Origin: Brevinematales bacterium | Lineage (GTDB): Bacteria > Spirochaetota > Brevinematia > DTOW01 | Reading direction: 5' to 3' | Length of the DNA stretch: 64,000 nucleotides | NCBI GenBank assembly: GCA_026415355.1 | Contig: JAOAHF010000009.1 | Span: forward strand, 26,373-90,372 | Shown: positions 1 to 8,862 of the stretch, one piece after another | How the letters are laid out: each line of letters opens with the position of its first letter | How positions within the stretch are numbered: the first letter of the stretch is position 1 | Program-made: the position numbers and the translations under genes | Notes under the pieces: model-generated | What the model saw: only the letters and a program-made list of their open reading frames with translations | The model's database searches: none | Told to the model about the DNA's origin: nothing

Positions 1-1
1 A

Positions 2-1093
2 ATGACTGCTGACGAACTTAAACAAGCTAGAAAAGAGCTTATAGCAAGAGAGATAGTCGAAGAACTTGCAAGAAAAGAACTTCTTGATAAAGAAAAAGTC
101 ATAAAGGCTATGGAAGTAGTTTCTGATATGATGGCTAAAGATATTAAAGAAAGAGATAAAATAATACAAGCTTTTGAAATAGCAGAGAATTTAGCTAGAG
201 AAGAGATGATGTCTCTAAGAAAGGAATCTGAGGCTAAAGATGGTGTAATTCATCTAGCGGAGGAAGAAAGAAAAGAAACTGATAATATATTAAAAGCATA
301 TGAAAGTCTTGAAGATTTCGCTAGAATTGAGAGAGAATCTATGATGAAAACAACTGAATATCTTTTTAATACCTTTGTAGATATGATAGTTGGTATGGGA
401 TTAGTTGATAAGTCAAATGAGAAAGATTTAAGAGATGTAGCTAAAAGATTAATTTCTGAGAAATGGTATCTTGCTGTACCTAAGGTAGGTGCTATGGATT
501 TACCAACTGCTCTGAAAATAATAGAAGCTCATGAAATAATTGAAGAAGTCATGAGAAAAGAAAAGTTAGAAATGGATAATATTTTGAGAGCTTATGAAAT
601 ACTCGATGAGGTTAAAAGAAAACAGTTTGTAGAGTTATATAGTATCCTATCTGCTTATGAAAGTCTTCAAGGTTATATCTCAAGGAACAGGGAGTTTTTC
701 GATAAATTGTTTAAAGCTTATGATAGTGTACAAGAGCTTGATAGAAAAGAAAAGATAGAAATGGATAAAACAATAAAAGCATACGAAGTTGTTGAAGAAC
801 TTGCTAGGCAAGAACTTATAGAAAGAGATAAAATTACCAAAGCTTATGAGATAGTTGAAGATATGGCAAGAAAAGAGCTTATTGATAGGGATAGAATAAT
901 TCAGGCTCATGAGATAGTAGAAGAGCTTGCTAGACAGGAAATAATACAACTAAAAGAGATAACGAGAGCTCACGAAATAGTTGAAGAAATGGCTAGGAGA
1001 GAGTTGATTGATAGAGACAGGATAATAGAGGCGTATGATAAGCTTTCGGATTTTACCTCGGAAGAAATAAGGAAACTCAAGGAACAGAAATAA
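2..1093 (+). CDS. Coiled-coil protein made of 21-residue repeats, possibly 5'-truncated
   Basis: I do not recognise a named family. Almost the whole 363-residue product is a tandem 21-residue repeat (three heptads, 63 bp) with consensus like KAYEIVEDMARKELIDRDRI. Units such as KAYEVVEELARQELIERDKIT and QAHEIVEELARQEIIQLKEIT follow one another without gaps near the C terminus. About a dozen units can be counted. One non-repeat insert of roughly 55 residues interrupts them near residues 118-172; it contains VDMIVGMGLVDK and looks globular. The protein is highly charged, with no signal peptide or membrane segment, so it is probably cytoplasmic and helical, perhaps a filament-forming or scaffold protein (inference). 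The ATG is at base 2 and no upstream sequence is visible. The first lines already read as a partial repeat, so the true start may lie outside the window. It converges on the HD-GYP gene, with 7 bp between stop codons. Confidence 0.8.
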   Translation: MTADELKQARKELIAREIVEELARKELLDKEKVIKAMEVVSDMMAKDIKERDKIIQAFEIAENLAREEMMSLRKESEAKDGVIHLAEEERKETDNILKAYESLEDFARIERESMMKTTEYLFNTFVDMIVGMGLVDKSNEKDLRDVAKRLISEKWYLAVPKVGAMDLPTALKIIEAHEIIEEVMRKEKLEMDNILRAYEILDEVKRKQFVELYSILSAYESLQGYISRNREFFDKLFKAYDSVQELDRKEKIEMDKTIKAYEVVEELARQELIERDKITKAYEIVEDMARKELIDRDRIIQAHEIVEELARQEIIQLKEITRAHEIVEEMARRELIDRDRIIEAYDKLSDFTSEEIRKLKEQK

Positions 1094-1100
1094 ATTTTAC

Positions 1101-3983
1101 TTATTGCTGCTGCTCTCTATACTTTTCGTATATTTCTTCGAATTTTGTGTTTAATTCTTTAAATGCTTGTAGTATATCTGGATCGAAATGTTGTGGTTTG
1201 GTTCTACCATCTCCTTCGGTTATTATCCTTACAACTTTGTCGTGAGGTAATTCTGGTTTGTATATCCTTGGAGACCTCAAAGCGTCATAGATATCTGCTA
1301 TTGCTACTATTCTAGCACTTACTGGAATTTGATTCTCTTTTAATCCATAAGGATATCCACTACTATCCCACTTCTCGTGATGTGATAGTGCTATTTCTCT
1401 AGCCATACTTAGTTTTGGATGGTCTCCTAATATTATTGCTCCTGCTATTGTGTGTTCTTTCATTATTTCAAACTCTTCTGATGTTAGTGTACCTGGTTTT
1501 CTAAGTATTTCCCTAGGTATTTTAAGTTTTCCTATATCATGCATTTGTGATGCGTAATATATTGAATTACAAAATTCATTACTGAATCCTAGAAAACTTG
1601 CTATTAGTTTTGAATATTCTCCTACTCTGTATATGTGTACTCCTGTTTCTTCATCCATTTCTTCTGCTGCTCTTGCTAGTGACTGCATAGTGTAAATAAA
1701 AGCATTATCTACTTCTTTTACTTCTTCGAATATTGTTTTCATAAGTAAATAATTAACTATTATAGATTCAAGCATGTTAATATCCCAGTGTGATACCTTT
1801 GATGAATAGTTGAAACCTATAATTAGGTAGTTCTCAGAGTGGATTGCTAGAAAGTTGTAAATAGGATTAATAACACTTGTTACTTCATTTGAAAAGAACT
1901 TTGAAAATTCTTGAGGTGATATACCTTCTTCTGTGTGATCTGCCCATATTACCTTGGTTTTGTTGATTTTCTTCCTCGAATAGAAGTTGATAGGAATGTT
2001 TATTGTATCGATATATAGTATTTGTTTTTCTTGAATTATAGCAAACAGTTTTGAATTTATTAGTGTACTATTTAATTTCCCTAATAGCAAGAATGAAGGT
2101 AGATTTACACTGGATTGTAGAAGTATCTTCGATATTATATCCATTTCTATTTCATCAAATGAAGTTGTTTTGTACCCTAGTATTTTATTTAACAAAATGG
2201 TTGAATATGATTCTAGAGTTGTTATGTTTTTGAATGTTGTTTCAAGTTTCTTCTTACTCATTAGTATCTGCGTTAAATATGATACTGTGTTATTTATGTG
2301 TAAAAAGTCATCCTTAAGAAGGATTTGAACATCCGCTAGTGATTCTAGAAATTCTCTCGAAGTTTCTTCTGCTGTTTCATAAAATCCTAGTACTGAAAAT
2401 ATATGCGAGTTAAGGGGGTTAGATTTTATGTTTCTTATCAAGTTTATTCCTGACATGTTATCTGCTTCGTTGTCGCATATTAGCATTTCGACATTTGTTT
2501 TGTTTATCAATGTCATAACTTCTTGATACGTGTTGGCGCTGAATATGTTAAAATTTGACATTATAAGAGAAGTTGTTATCTCCTGTCTTATGTCAGGATT
2601 TTTTATTAACAAAACTACATTGTTTTGAGGAAATTTTGATAGTTCCTTTGTTATTATAGTTTGTGTTTCGAGTAGCAATATATAAAATACTTCAGATATA
2701 AATATGTCTATTGGCTCGTTCAGTGAAAAGTTATCAGAGGTCTTTATGGTAACTATAAACTTTATTTCATTTTGGTGAGTTATAGGTATAATAATATCAA
2801 CATCTAATTTTGTAAATAGCTCAAGCGAAGATTTGTTGTGTTTTTCCAAAAACTTATAAGATTTTGATAAAATGTTATTTATATCTCCATCAGATAGTTT
2901 ATATTCTTTTAATTTGTCAATAAATCCCTTATCTCCATCTATTGCTAGAAAAATGTCAATGACTTTTTTTGAGTTGTTGAAAGTATATAGTTCTATTATG
3001 TTTGTACCTAGAAATTGTGTTATCGAGTTGTGTAATTTGCTTATTATTATTCCGATATTCAGAGATGATATATCCTCATCAGTTATGTTGCTTATAAAGC
3101 TTTTTACAAGTTGTTTTATTATCTTATCAGATCTTTGTTTTATTACTTTGTACAATAGCAATGATATTGGTATTGATGATAGAGCTACAAAAATAGTTAC
3201 TATGTCTGATGGTGTCATACTGTTAGCTGTTTTAAGTATCTGTTTATCGTAGATTAGTGTTAATGCTAAATAGAATTGAGGTAATATAGCAAACATGGTA
3301 ATAATAAGTTTTATAGCGTCCTTTAAGATATCTCTTTGATTTGTTACAAATGGAGATATTGAATAAACTAAACTGCTTAGTATCGAAGATATACCCAACG
3401 GTAGGAACGACGTATATACATATTGTGGAGTGCTATAAATTAGAATCGACACAGCTAGAGGAAGGGTTAATACAATTTCTTCAAATATTTTTATTTGTGA
3501 AGTTTCGTTTATAACTTTCATGTAAACCACTGAAATGGTATTTATCAGAATGTTAATTAGAGAGATCAATTTTGTATATAATATGAAATGATTATTGTCT
3601 ATAAGTCCTAGAAGATTTGTAGAAATTATTGCTAGGAAGGTTATTAATGAGAATATGTTAGAAGTATAGAGAATCAACTTTATTATTTTTATGGTCCTGT
3701 GTTTATAAAATCTTTTTTCTCTGATATATCTTGCTAATAGAATGTTAATTATCAATGTGAATATAAACACATTTGTAAAAAGTGCTTTTATGAGTACCTC
3801 ACTGTTAATCTTCATCTCTTCAAGTATTGTTATTGCTAACAAAGTCAAGAAGATAAGCGATAGTATAATGCTTTTAATTCCATACCTTGTCCTTATGTTT
3901 AACTTTATACTATTAAAGATTGTATAGGCTGTTAAAACTACGTATATTAGAAAATACCCTATTAGTATGTTTGCTTTTTCCAT
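1101..3983 (-). CDS. Membrane HD-GYP phosphodiesterase with internal receiver-like domain
   Basis: Likely degrades cyclic di-GMP. The N-terminal third is a string of hydrophobic helices, about eight, resembling 7TM sensor modules. A cytoplasmic GAF-like region follows, then a receiver-like stretch around residues 460-570 with hydrophobic strand VVLLIK, a candidate phospho-acceptor in LICDNEADNMSG, and LLKDD at the usual lysine position. The last 190 residues are a full HD-GYP domain: MHDIGKLKIP, SHHEKWDSSGYPYG and ADIYDALRSPRIY. The metal-binding HD, HH and the GYP signature are all present, so activity is likely. I chose ATG at 3983, where the first membrane helix begins; a TTG at 4019 would add 12 residues. 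Neither has a clear ribosome-binding site. It is monocistronic as far as visible. Confidence 0.88.
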   Translation of the reverse strand: MEKANILIGYFLIYVVLTAYTIFNSIKLNIRTRYGIKSIILSLIFLTLLAITILEEMKINSEVLIKALFTNVFIFTLIINILLARYIREKRFYKHRTIKIIKLILYTSNIFSLITFLAIISTNLLGLIDNNHFILYTKLISLINILINTISVVYMKVINETSQIKIFEEIVLTLPLAVSILIYSTPQYVYTSFLPLGISSILSSLVYSISPFVTNQRDILKDAIKLIITMFAILPQFYLALTLIYDKQILKTANSMTPSDIVTIFVALSSIPISLLLYKVIKQRSDKIIKQLVKSFISNITDEDISSLNIGIIISKLHNSITQFLGTNIIELYTFNNSKKVIDIFLAIDGDKGFIDKLKEYKLSDGDINNILSKSYKFLEKHNKSSLELFTKLDVDIIIPITHQNEIKFIVTIKTSDNFSLNEPIDIFISEVFYILLLETQTIITKELSKFPQNNVVLLIKNPDIRQEITTSLIMSNFNIFSANTYQEVMTLINKTNVEMLICDNEADNMSGINLIRNIKSNPLNSHIFSVLGFYETAEETSREFLESLADVQILLKDDFLHINNTVSYLTQILMSKKKLETTFKNITTLESYSTILLNKILGYKTTSFDEIEMDIISKILLQSSVNLPSFLLLGKLNSTLINSKLFAIIQEKQILYIDTINIPINFYSRKKINKTKVIWADHTEEGISPQEFSKFFSNEVTSVINPIYNFLAIHSENYLIIGFNYSSKVSHWDINMLESIIVNYLLMKTIFEEVKEVDNAFIYTMQSLARAAEEMDEETGVHIYRVGEYSKLIASFLGFSNEFCNSIYYASQMHDIGKLKIPREILRKPGTLTSEEFEIMKEHTIAGAIILGDHPKLSMAREIALSHHEKWDSSGYPYGLKENQIPVSARIVAIADIYDALRSPRIYKPELPHDKVVRIITEGDGRTKPQHFDPDILQAFKELNTKFEEIYEKYREQQQ

Positions 3984-4697
3984 GCTAAAAATATAACTTA
4001 GCTGTGTATCTGGATTCAAGAGAATATAAATGATTTTCTGAGATTACAGTATTTCTGGAAAGATAAAACAAAAGTAAGAGGTAGTTTATGGGAGTGTATA
4101 TAAATACACCTATATAGGATATTTAATATTTACCGTTGTTGATACATGTTTTGGTAATCTACATAGGATATAAGAGGCAATCGGTAATGATTAGAGTTTG
4201 TTGGGAAGGTTCATCAATAAGGGAATCGAATATTGATGATGAAGTATATAAGTTGTACACGTTACCGGTTAATGCTAAATTTAGTGGTGTTGTATTTTTT
4301 TTTCTACGGTATTTAGTACTTGAGGTAGAAATAACGGGAGTGATTACTAGTTTGAATGAAAATGATCAGAAAATAATTTTGTTACTAAGGGGAGGTTGAT
4401 TGTTGGGGTTAACATTATAAAAAACTATCTTTGGAATTTGATTTTAAGCTGCAGACATAAGAGTTAGAATTTAGAGAATGATTAATACTCTTGCTGCTAA
4501 TTTGATGTTGTAATATCAAAGGAGATGGTATTTCTTAATTTGTGAACAATTTTAGTATTTTTAACGAATTCTATTTTTGAAGACCTGTGATTTTCTGTAG
4601 ATTCGAATTTTTTTGAAATTTTCTGATAGTAAATAAGTGGATAAGGATAGTGGTATTATTTAGAATTATGACGCTTAGTGATAATGGAGGATATGTT
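3984..4697. other. Gene-poor 0.7 kb between HD-GYP gene and ROK gene
   Basis: No convincing gene lies here. A plus-strand open frame runs from about 4136 (TTG) or 4187 (ATG) to 4399, about 70-87 codons, ending EITGVITSLNENDQ..LLLRGG. It has no ribosome-binding site and I recognise no family, so it may be a relict. The last 150 bases are very AT-rich and should hold the promoter of the ROK gene; TTGAAA near 4612 and TATTAT near 4652 are visible but too far apart to pair. The 5' region of the HD-GYP gene also falls here. Confidence 0.5.
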
Positions 4698-5636
4698 ATG
4701 TATTTAGGAGTTGATTTAGGCGGAACTAACATAAAAGCTGGTATAATTGACGATGATGGAAAGATTGTATCAAGCTTGAGTATTCCTACCGAGGCGAATC
4801 AAGGGTGGAATAGAGTTTTGGATAACATAAAAAAAGTTATCACTAACCTTATCTCTGATAAAGAGATAAAAGCTATAGGTATAGGAGTGCCAGGTCCTGT
4901 TGATTTTGAAAGAGGTGTTATAAAAGATATGCCTGCTATAAGTGGTGCAAAGAATGTTAACATAGTTGAAGAGATTAGGAAAACATTTGGTAAACCAACT
5001 TTTGTTGATAATGATGCCAATAACTTTGCTTTAGGAGAGATAGTTTTTGGTGTTGCTAGAGGTAGAAAATATGTAGTTGGTATAACTATTGGTACTGGTA
5101 TAGGTGGTGGAATAGTTGTTGATGGTAAGATATACAGGGGAGCTAGGAATTATGCTGGTGAGGTTGGACATATGGTAGTTGTACCAAATGGTTTGCAATG
5201 TAACTGTGGTAAATTTGGATGTTGGGAGGCATATGGTTCAGCAACTGCTATCATAAGGAATGCGCTTTCATATAAGAAAAGAGATATTCAGACAAAGCTT
5301 TCAACAATTTCTGATGAAAGAATAGATGCTAAGGTAGTTTTTGATTTAGCAAGAGAAGGAGATGAATTCTGTAATGGAATATTGCAGAGTGCTTTTTTTT
5401 ACATAGGAATAGGAATAGCATCTATTGTTAACATACTGAATCCAGAAATAGTTGTTATAGGTGGAGGAGTATCAACAGCAGGGGATTTTCTACTTGATCC
5501 TGTCAAAAAAGTAGCATTTGAAAATATGTTACCGCCTCTAAGAGAGAATATTGAGATTGTTTTGTCTAGATTTGGTAACAATGCAGGTATGCTTGGTGCT
5601 GCAGGACTTGCTAAAACAGAGTATAAGGGTTATTGA
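4698..5636 (+). CDS. ROK-family sugar kinase (glucokinase-like)
   Basis: Phosphorylates a hexose, most likely glucose, with ATP in the cytoplasm. The N terminus has the phosphate-1 motif VDLGGTNIKAGIID. DNDANNFALGE carries the sugar-contact and catalytic aspartate region. TIGTGIGGGIVVDGKIYRG is the ROK phosphate-2 region. GEVGHM followed by CNCGKFGCWEAYGS supplies the histidine and CXCGXXGCXE zinc cluster of active ROK kinases. No N-terminal helix-turn-helix is present, so it is an enzyme rather than a ROK repressor. Length 312 is normal. The ATG at 4698 is 7 bases after GGAGG; upstream in-frame codons from 4650 lack such a site. The substrate cannot be read from sequence; N-acetylmannosamine or fructose are alternatives. 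Its 3' end overlaps convergent dapF by 7 bp. Confidence 0.9.
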   Translation: MYLGVDLGGTNIKAGIIDDDGKIVSSLSIPTEANQGWNRVLDNIKKVITNLISDKEIKAIGIGVPGPVDFERGVIKDMPAISGAKNVNIVEEIRKTFGKPTFVDNDANNFALGEIVFGVARGRKYVVGITIGTGIGGGIVVDGKIYRGARNYAGEVGHMVVVPNGLQCNCGKFGCWEAYGSATAIIRNALSYKKRDIQTKLSTISDERIDAKVVFDLAREGDEFCNGILQSAFFYIGIGIASIVNILNPEIVVIGGGVSTAGDFLLDPVKKVAFENMLPPLRENIEIVLSRFGNNAGMLGAAGLAKTEYKGY

Positions 5637-6490
5637 AGTTTAAATTTGATAAACGTGCCATTATATACTAGGTTTGCACCACCAGTCATATATACATTAC
5701 CGTCTTCTCCGAGTTCAACATCTAAATATCCACCGAGGAGATGGACTCTTAGTTTTCTAGAATTTACGTAATTGTTTAAGATTGTTGCAACAGCTGATGC
5801 ACATGCTCCAGTACCGCAAGCCATAGTTTCTCCGCTACCGCGTTCCCAGACTCTCATTGAAATTTCTTCGTTATTTATTATCTTTACAAATTCAACATTT
5901 ACTCTATTAGGAAACAAAGGATGATTTTCTATTTTGGGTCCTATCTCACTTAGATCTAAGTTGGATATGTCTTCTTTAAATATAACGCAGTGTGGGTTTC
6001 CCATGGAAATAACGTTTATCTTGAATTTATCAAATCCAAAATCAAATTCTTCATTTATAACTTTGTTTTTGTTTACTATTGATTTATCGATTGGTACTTT
6101 GTCTGCTTCTAAAATAGGTCTACCCATGTTTACCCTAAAGAGAGTTTCTTTACTTTCTATTACTTCTATCGTTTTAAGTCCTGCCTTAGTCATTACGTTA
6201 ATTTTATTTTTTTTGTTTACGTATTCGTAGAAGTATTTTGCTACTTGTCTTATTCCATTTCCACACATTTCTGCTTCACTACCGTCTGCATTGAATATTC
6301 TCATTTCACAGTCGTATTCTTTATTAGGAATTATGAATATAATACCATCTCCTCCTATACCAAAATGTCTATCACACAGACTGGATGCTAATTCTTTCAC
6401 CTTGTCAACTAAGTTATAGTAGTCATTATTGAAAAGGTCTATTAGTATGTAATCATTCCCTAATGCTTCTGCTTTTGTGAACCTTATCAT
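5630..6490 (-). CDS. dapF: Diaminopimelate epimerase
   Basis: Converts LL- to meso-diaminopimelate, the last step before lysine and a source of the peptidoglycan cross-linking residue. Both active-site cysteines are visible, in EMCGNGIRQVAKY and in GETMACGTGACAS. The N terminus has the usual KAEALGNDYILID, and NPHCVIF sits in the central part. At 286 residues it is full length. The ATG at 6490 follows GGAGGG by a suitable spacing. It is transcribed alone, convergent with the ROK gene. Use of meso-DAP is of interest because some spirochaetes use ornithine instead (established knowledge); which diamino acid is in this cell wall cannot be decided here. Confidence 0.96.
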   Translation of the reverse strand: MIRFTKAEALGNDYILIDLFNNDYYNLVDKVKELASSLCDRHFGIGGDGIIFIIPNKEYDCEMRIFNADGSEAEMCGNGIRQVAKYFYEYVNKKNKINVMTKAGLKTIEVIESKETLFRVNMGRPILEADKVPIDKSIVNKNKVINEEFDFGFDKFKINVISMGNPHCVIFKEDISNLDLSEIGPKIENHPLFPNRVNVEFVKIINNEEISMRVWERGSGETMACGTGACASAVATILNNYVNSRKLRVHLLGGYLDVELGEDGNVYMTGGANLVYNGTFIKFKLQ

Positions 6491-6700
6491 TTTTACCCTC
6501 CAATTTATTGTTGTTTAGAGTACTATTTTCTAGTATCATTGATTATAATCAATTTAAATGTATAAAGTAAACAACGATTTTTAGAGTGCTTTTAAATTGT
6601 TACATTGGCATCTAGTAAATTGCTAATATATAAGTTGAATACCTTACACTAAGGAATGTAAAGCTAGATCGCATTATTACTTTAAGATTAAGAATTCCCA

Positions 6701-6738
6701 ACTTACCTTCGGTGGTTGATCTTTTAGGGAAGGTAAGT
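6701..6738 (-). terminator. 10-bp inverted repeat downstream of dps
   Basis: ACTTACCTTC at 6701-6710 is a perfect inverted repeat of GAAGGTAAGT at 6729-6738, with an 18-base loop. It begins about 19 bases after the dps stop codon and could form a stable hairpin at the mRNA 3' end. No uridine run follows on the minus strand, so it is an atypical terminator, or an mRNA-stabilising hairpin or protein-binding site. Confidence 0.4.
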
Positions 6739-6756
6739 CAGGATAGTAAAAGAAAT

Positions 6757-7245
6757 TTACTTTTCTAGAGTTGCTCTTATCATCCAGGCAATTTTTTCTT
6801 TCTTTTCTAAGATACCTGCTAAGAAGTTTGTTGTTGCTTCGTCTTTGTTTGAGGATGAAATCTCTATGTATTTTCTTATGTCTTTGATTATTATTTCATG
6901 ATCTTTAAGTAAATTCTCTAACATTTGTTTGTCGGTTATAAACTCGTTGTTTTCTTCTAATTTTGTCTCTGAAAGAAAATTTTTCAGAGATGCTGGAACT
7001 TTTAATCCTAGTGCTCTAATTCTTTCTGCTATGTCGTCAATCTCTTCGAATATCTCTTCGTAGATTTTTTGGAAGAATTCGTGTAACTCTTTAAAGTGGG
7101 GACCTACTACATTCCAATGATAATTCCTTGCTTTGACATATAGCACAAACTCGTCTGAAAGAAGCTTAAATAGCAATGATGATATTTGCTCTCTGACTTT
7201 TTCTGATAGACCTGTATCTATCTTTTCTACATCAACTTTTATCAT
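6757..7245 (-). CDS. dps: Dps/ferritin-like DNA-protecting protein
   Basis: Oxidises and stores iron in a dodecameric shell and protects DNA from peroxide. The 162-residue product has the Dps four-helix pattern. NYHWNVVGPHF and the following helix with HEFFQKIYEEIFEEIDDIAERI provide the conserved ferroxidase residues (H, H, D, E). The tail is short and lacks the lysine-rich extension used for DNA binding in E. coli Dps, so it may act mainly as an iron-storing mini-ferritin (inference). The ATG at 7245 is preceded by AAGGAGGA. A good promoter lies at 7267-7295. The neighbouring divergent permease gives no functional link. Confidence 0.93.
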   Translation of the reverse strand: MIKVDVEKIDTGLSEKVREQISSLLFKLLSDEFVLYVKARNYHWNVVGPHFKELHEFFQKIYEEIFEEIDDIAERIRALGLKVPASLKNFLSETKLEENNEFITDKQMLENLLKDHEIIIKDIRKYIEISSSNKDEATTNFLAGILEKKEKIAWMIRATLEK

Positions 7246-7266
7246 ATAATCCTCCTTATTTGTTTT

Positions 7267-7295
7267 ATAATACTAACTTTTATCTATTAAGTCAA
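7267..7295 (-). promoter_or_regulatory. Promoter of dps
   Basis: On the minus strand TTGACT (7295-7290), a 17-base spacer, then TATTAT (7272-7267). Transcription would start about 15 bases before the strong ribosome-binding site. Confidence 0.6.
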
Positions 7296-7345
7296 GAGAG
7301 TTTAAGTTATGGTAATTTTGTTCAATTTTAGTTGTGAATTTCGTT

Positions 7346-7351
7346 TATAAT
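7346..7351 (+). promoter_or_regulatory. TATAAT box 10 bases before the permease start codon
   Basis: A perfect -10 hexamer ends only 10 bases before the ATG at 7362, and the interval has no ribosome-binding site. Transcription would begin at or within a few bases of the start codon. No good -35 is visible. Confidence 0.5.
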
Positions 7352-7361
7352 TACTCTTCTT

Positions 7362-8633
7362 ATGTCTGAACTTCATATTTCTCTTTTAATATTTATTTTT
7401 GTTTACGTCGTTATATCTGCTAGGCAAACGACAATATTTAATCTTGATAGTACTTCTGTTGTATTAGTAGGCTCTTTATTTATGATTTTATTTGGTGTTA
7501 TGACTCTCGAGGAGGCATTTCATTCAATTGACCCTAATACGATATTTCTACTGATTGGTACTATGATATTTTCTGCTTATCTTGAGAGAACTAGATTTTT
7601 TGAATTTACGTCTATTTGGTTTATAAAAAAATCTAAAGTACCTAGTATTATGCTATTAGTTATAATGATTTTGTCTGCTTTTTTATCAGCATTTTTTGTT
7701 AATGACACTGTGTGTCTTCTTATGACACCACTTGTTATTGCAATAACTAGAAGGTCAAATTTAAATCCTGTTCCGTTTTTACTTGGGTTGGTTATGTCTT
7801 CAAATGTAGGTAGTGCTATGACTCTTATAGGTAATCCTCAGAATATGATAATAGCAGTTAGTTCAGGACTTGAATTCTCAAGATATTTTTTCTATGTTTT
7901 CCCGCTGGTTATCGTATGTTTGTTTGTTATCTATTTCTTTATATTGCTTTTGTTTAAAAAGGATATAAGTAACAGTAAACTTGATCTCAATCTGCCTATT
8001 TACAGAGTCCCTCAACCCTATGTCAGGATACTATACAGACTTGGAGTTTTGTTTGTGTTATTCGTTATGCTACTTTTTCTACCCATAGAAAGTTACTTAG
8101 GTATTTCTAGAAGCGATAAACTTCCTTTGGTTGCTATGATGATAGGATCTTTGGCAATAATGTTAGGTAGGTTTAGACCTGATGAGACTCTTAAGATGGT
8201 TGATTGGACCTTAATACTGTTCTTTTCGGGACTTTTTATGGTTGTTGAGGGGGTTAGAAAAGGTGGTGTTATAGAGTTAATGTATTCACTTTTGTCACCA
8301 TATTTCGGTAATACTGAACTTAAACAGTATCTTTCTTTTTCGTTTCTAACGCTTATAGGTTCTAATATAGTTTCAAATGTACCTTATGTAGTTTTGGCAA
8401 AATCTTGGGTATCAAATTTCGTGAATCCTGATAAGGTTTGGGTTTTACTAGCAGTTATAAGTACCTTTGCAGGTAACCTTACAGTAATAGGTTCTGTTGC
8501 TAATATAATAGTGCTTGAAAAGTCAAAAAGATTCGCGAATATAAATTTCTGGACGTATTCGAAGGTTGGTGTTCCTATAACTATCATAACTTCTACACTT
8601 GCTGTAGTATATTTAATACTTATGCCTTTTTGA
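7362..8633 (+). CDS. ArsB/NhaD/CitM-superfamily anion or Na+/H+ permease
   Basis: Inner-membrane transporter of 423 residues with about 11-12 hydrophobic segments. Two re-entrant-loop signatures of the ion-transporter superfamily are visible: a first half with SNVGSAMTLIGNPQNMIIA and a second half with GSNIVSNVPYVVLA followed by GNLTVIGSVANIIVLEKSK. The repeated N-P/N-V-P and A-N motifs are typical of arsenite, dicarboxylate and sodium/proton carriers. Which substrate is moved cannot be decided; no arsenic-resistance genes are nearby. The start is ATG at 7362; there is no ribosome-binding site and the -10 box lies immediately upstream. No downstream partner gene is intact, since a decayed gene follows. 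Confidence 0.85.
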   Translation: MSELHISLLIFIFVYVVISARQTTIFNLDSTSVVLVGSLFMILFGVMTLEEAFHSIDPNTIFLLIGTMIFSAYLERTRFFEFTSIWFIKKSKVPSIMLLVIMILSAFLSAFFVNDTVCLLMTPLVIAITRRSNLNPVPFLLGLVMSSNVGSAMTLIGNPQNMIIAVSSGLEFSRYFFYVFPLVIVCLFVIYFFILLLFKKDISNSKLDLNLPIYRVPQPYVRILYRLGVLFVLFVMLLFLPIESYLGISRSDKLPLVAMMIGSLAIMLGRFRPDETLKMVDWTLILFFSGLFMVVEGVRKGGVIELMYSLLSPYFGNTELKQYLSFSFLTLIGSNIVSNVPYVVLAKSWVSNFVNPDKVWVLLAVISTFAGNLTVIGSVANIIVLEKSKRFANINFWTYSKVGVPITIITSTLAVVYLILMPF

Positions 8634-8862
8634 GAGGTTATATTTTTGTTTGATCTTTTATCATGTTTGTTAACAGTCTTTGGGTAGTGTAAAATTTTTT
8701 TAGAGTTTGTGGTAAAATATTTAACATTTCCTTGGAATTAATTTTATGTAATTTAGTTTGTAAGTCTATTTTTAGTGTTCTTTTAGCTTGCAGAAATTTT
8801 GGTACGAAACTTGCTCAACCGAATATGTATTAGAATTTTGTTGTCTGAGGGAGGTTTCAGGG

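Noticed and set aside
4136..4399. Open frame of up to 87 codons starting with TTG
   Set aside because: No ribosome-binding site, no family resemblance, and a homopolymer-rich stretch in the middle. Described only as a possible relict.
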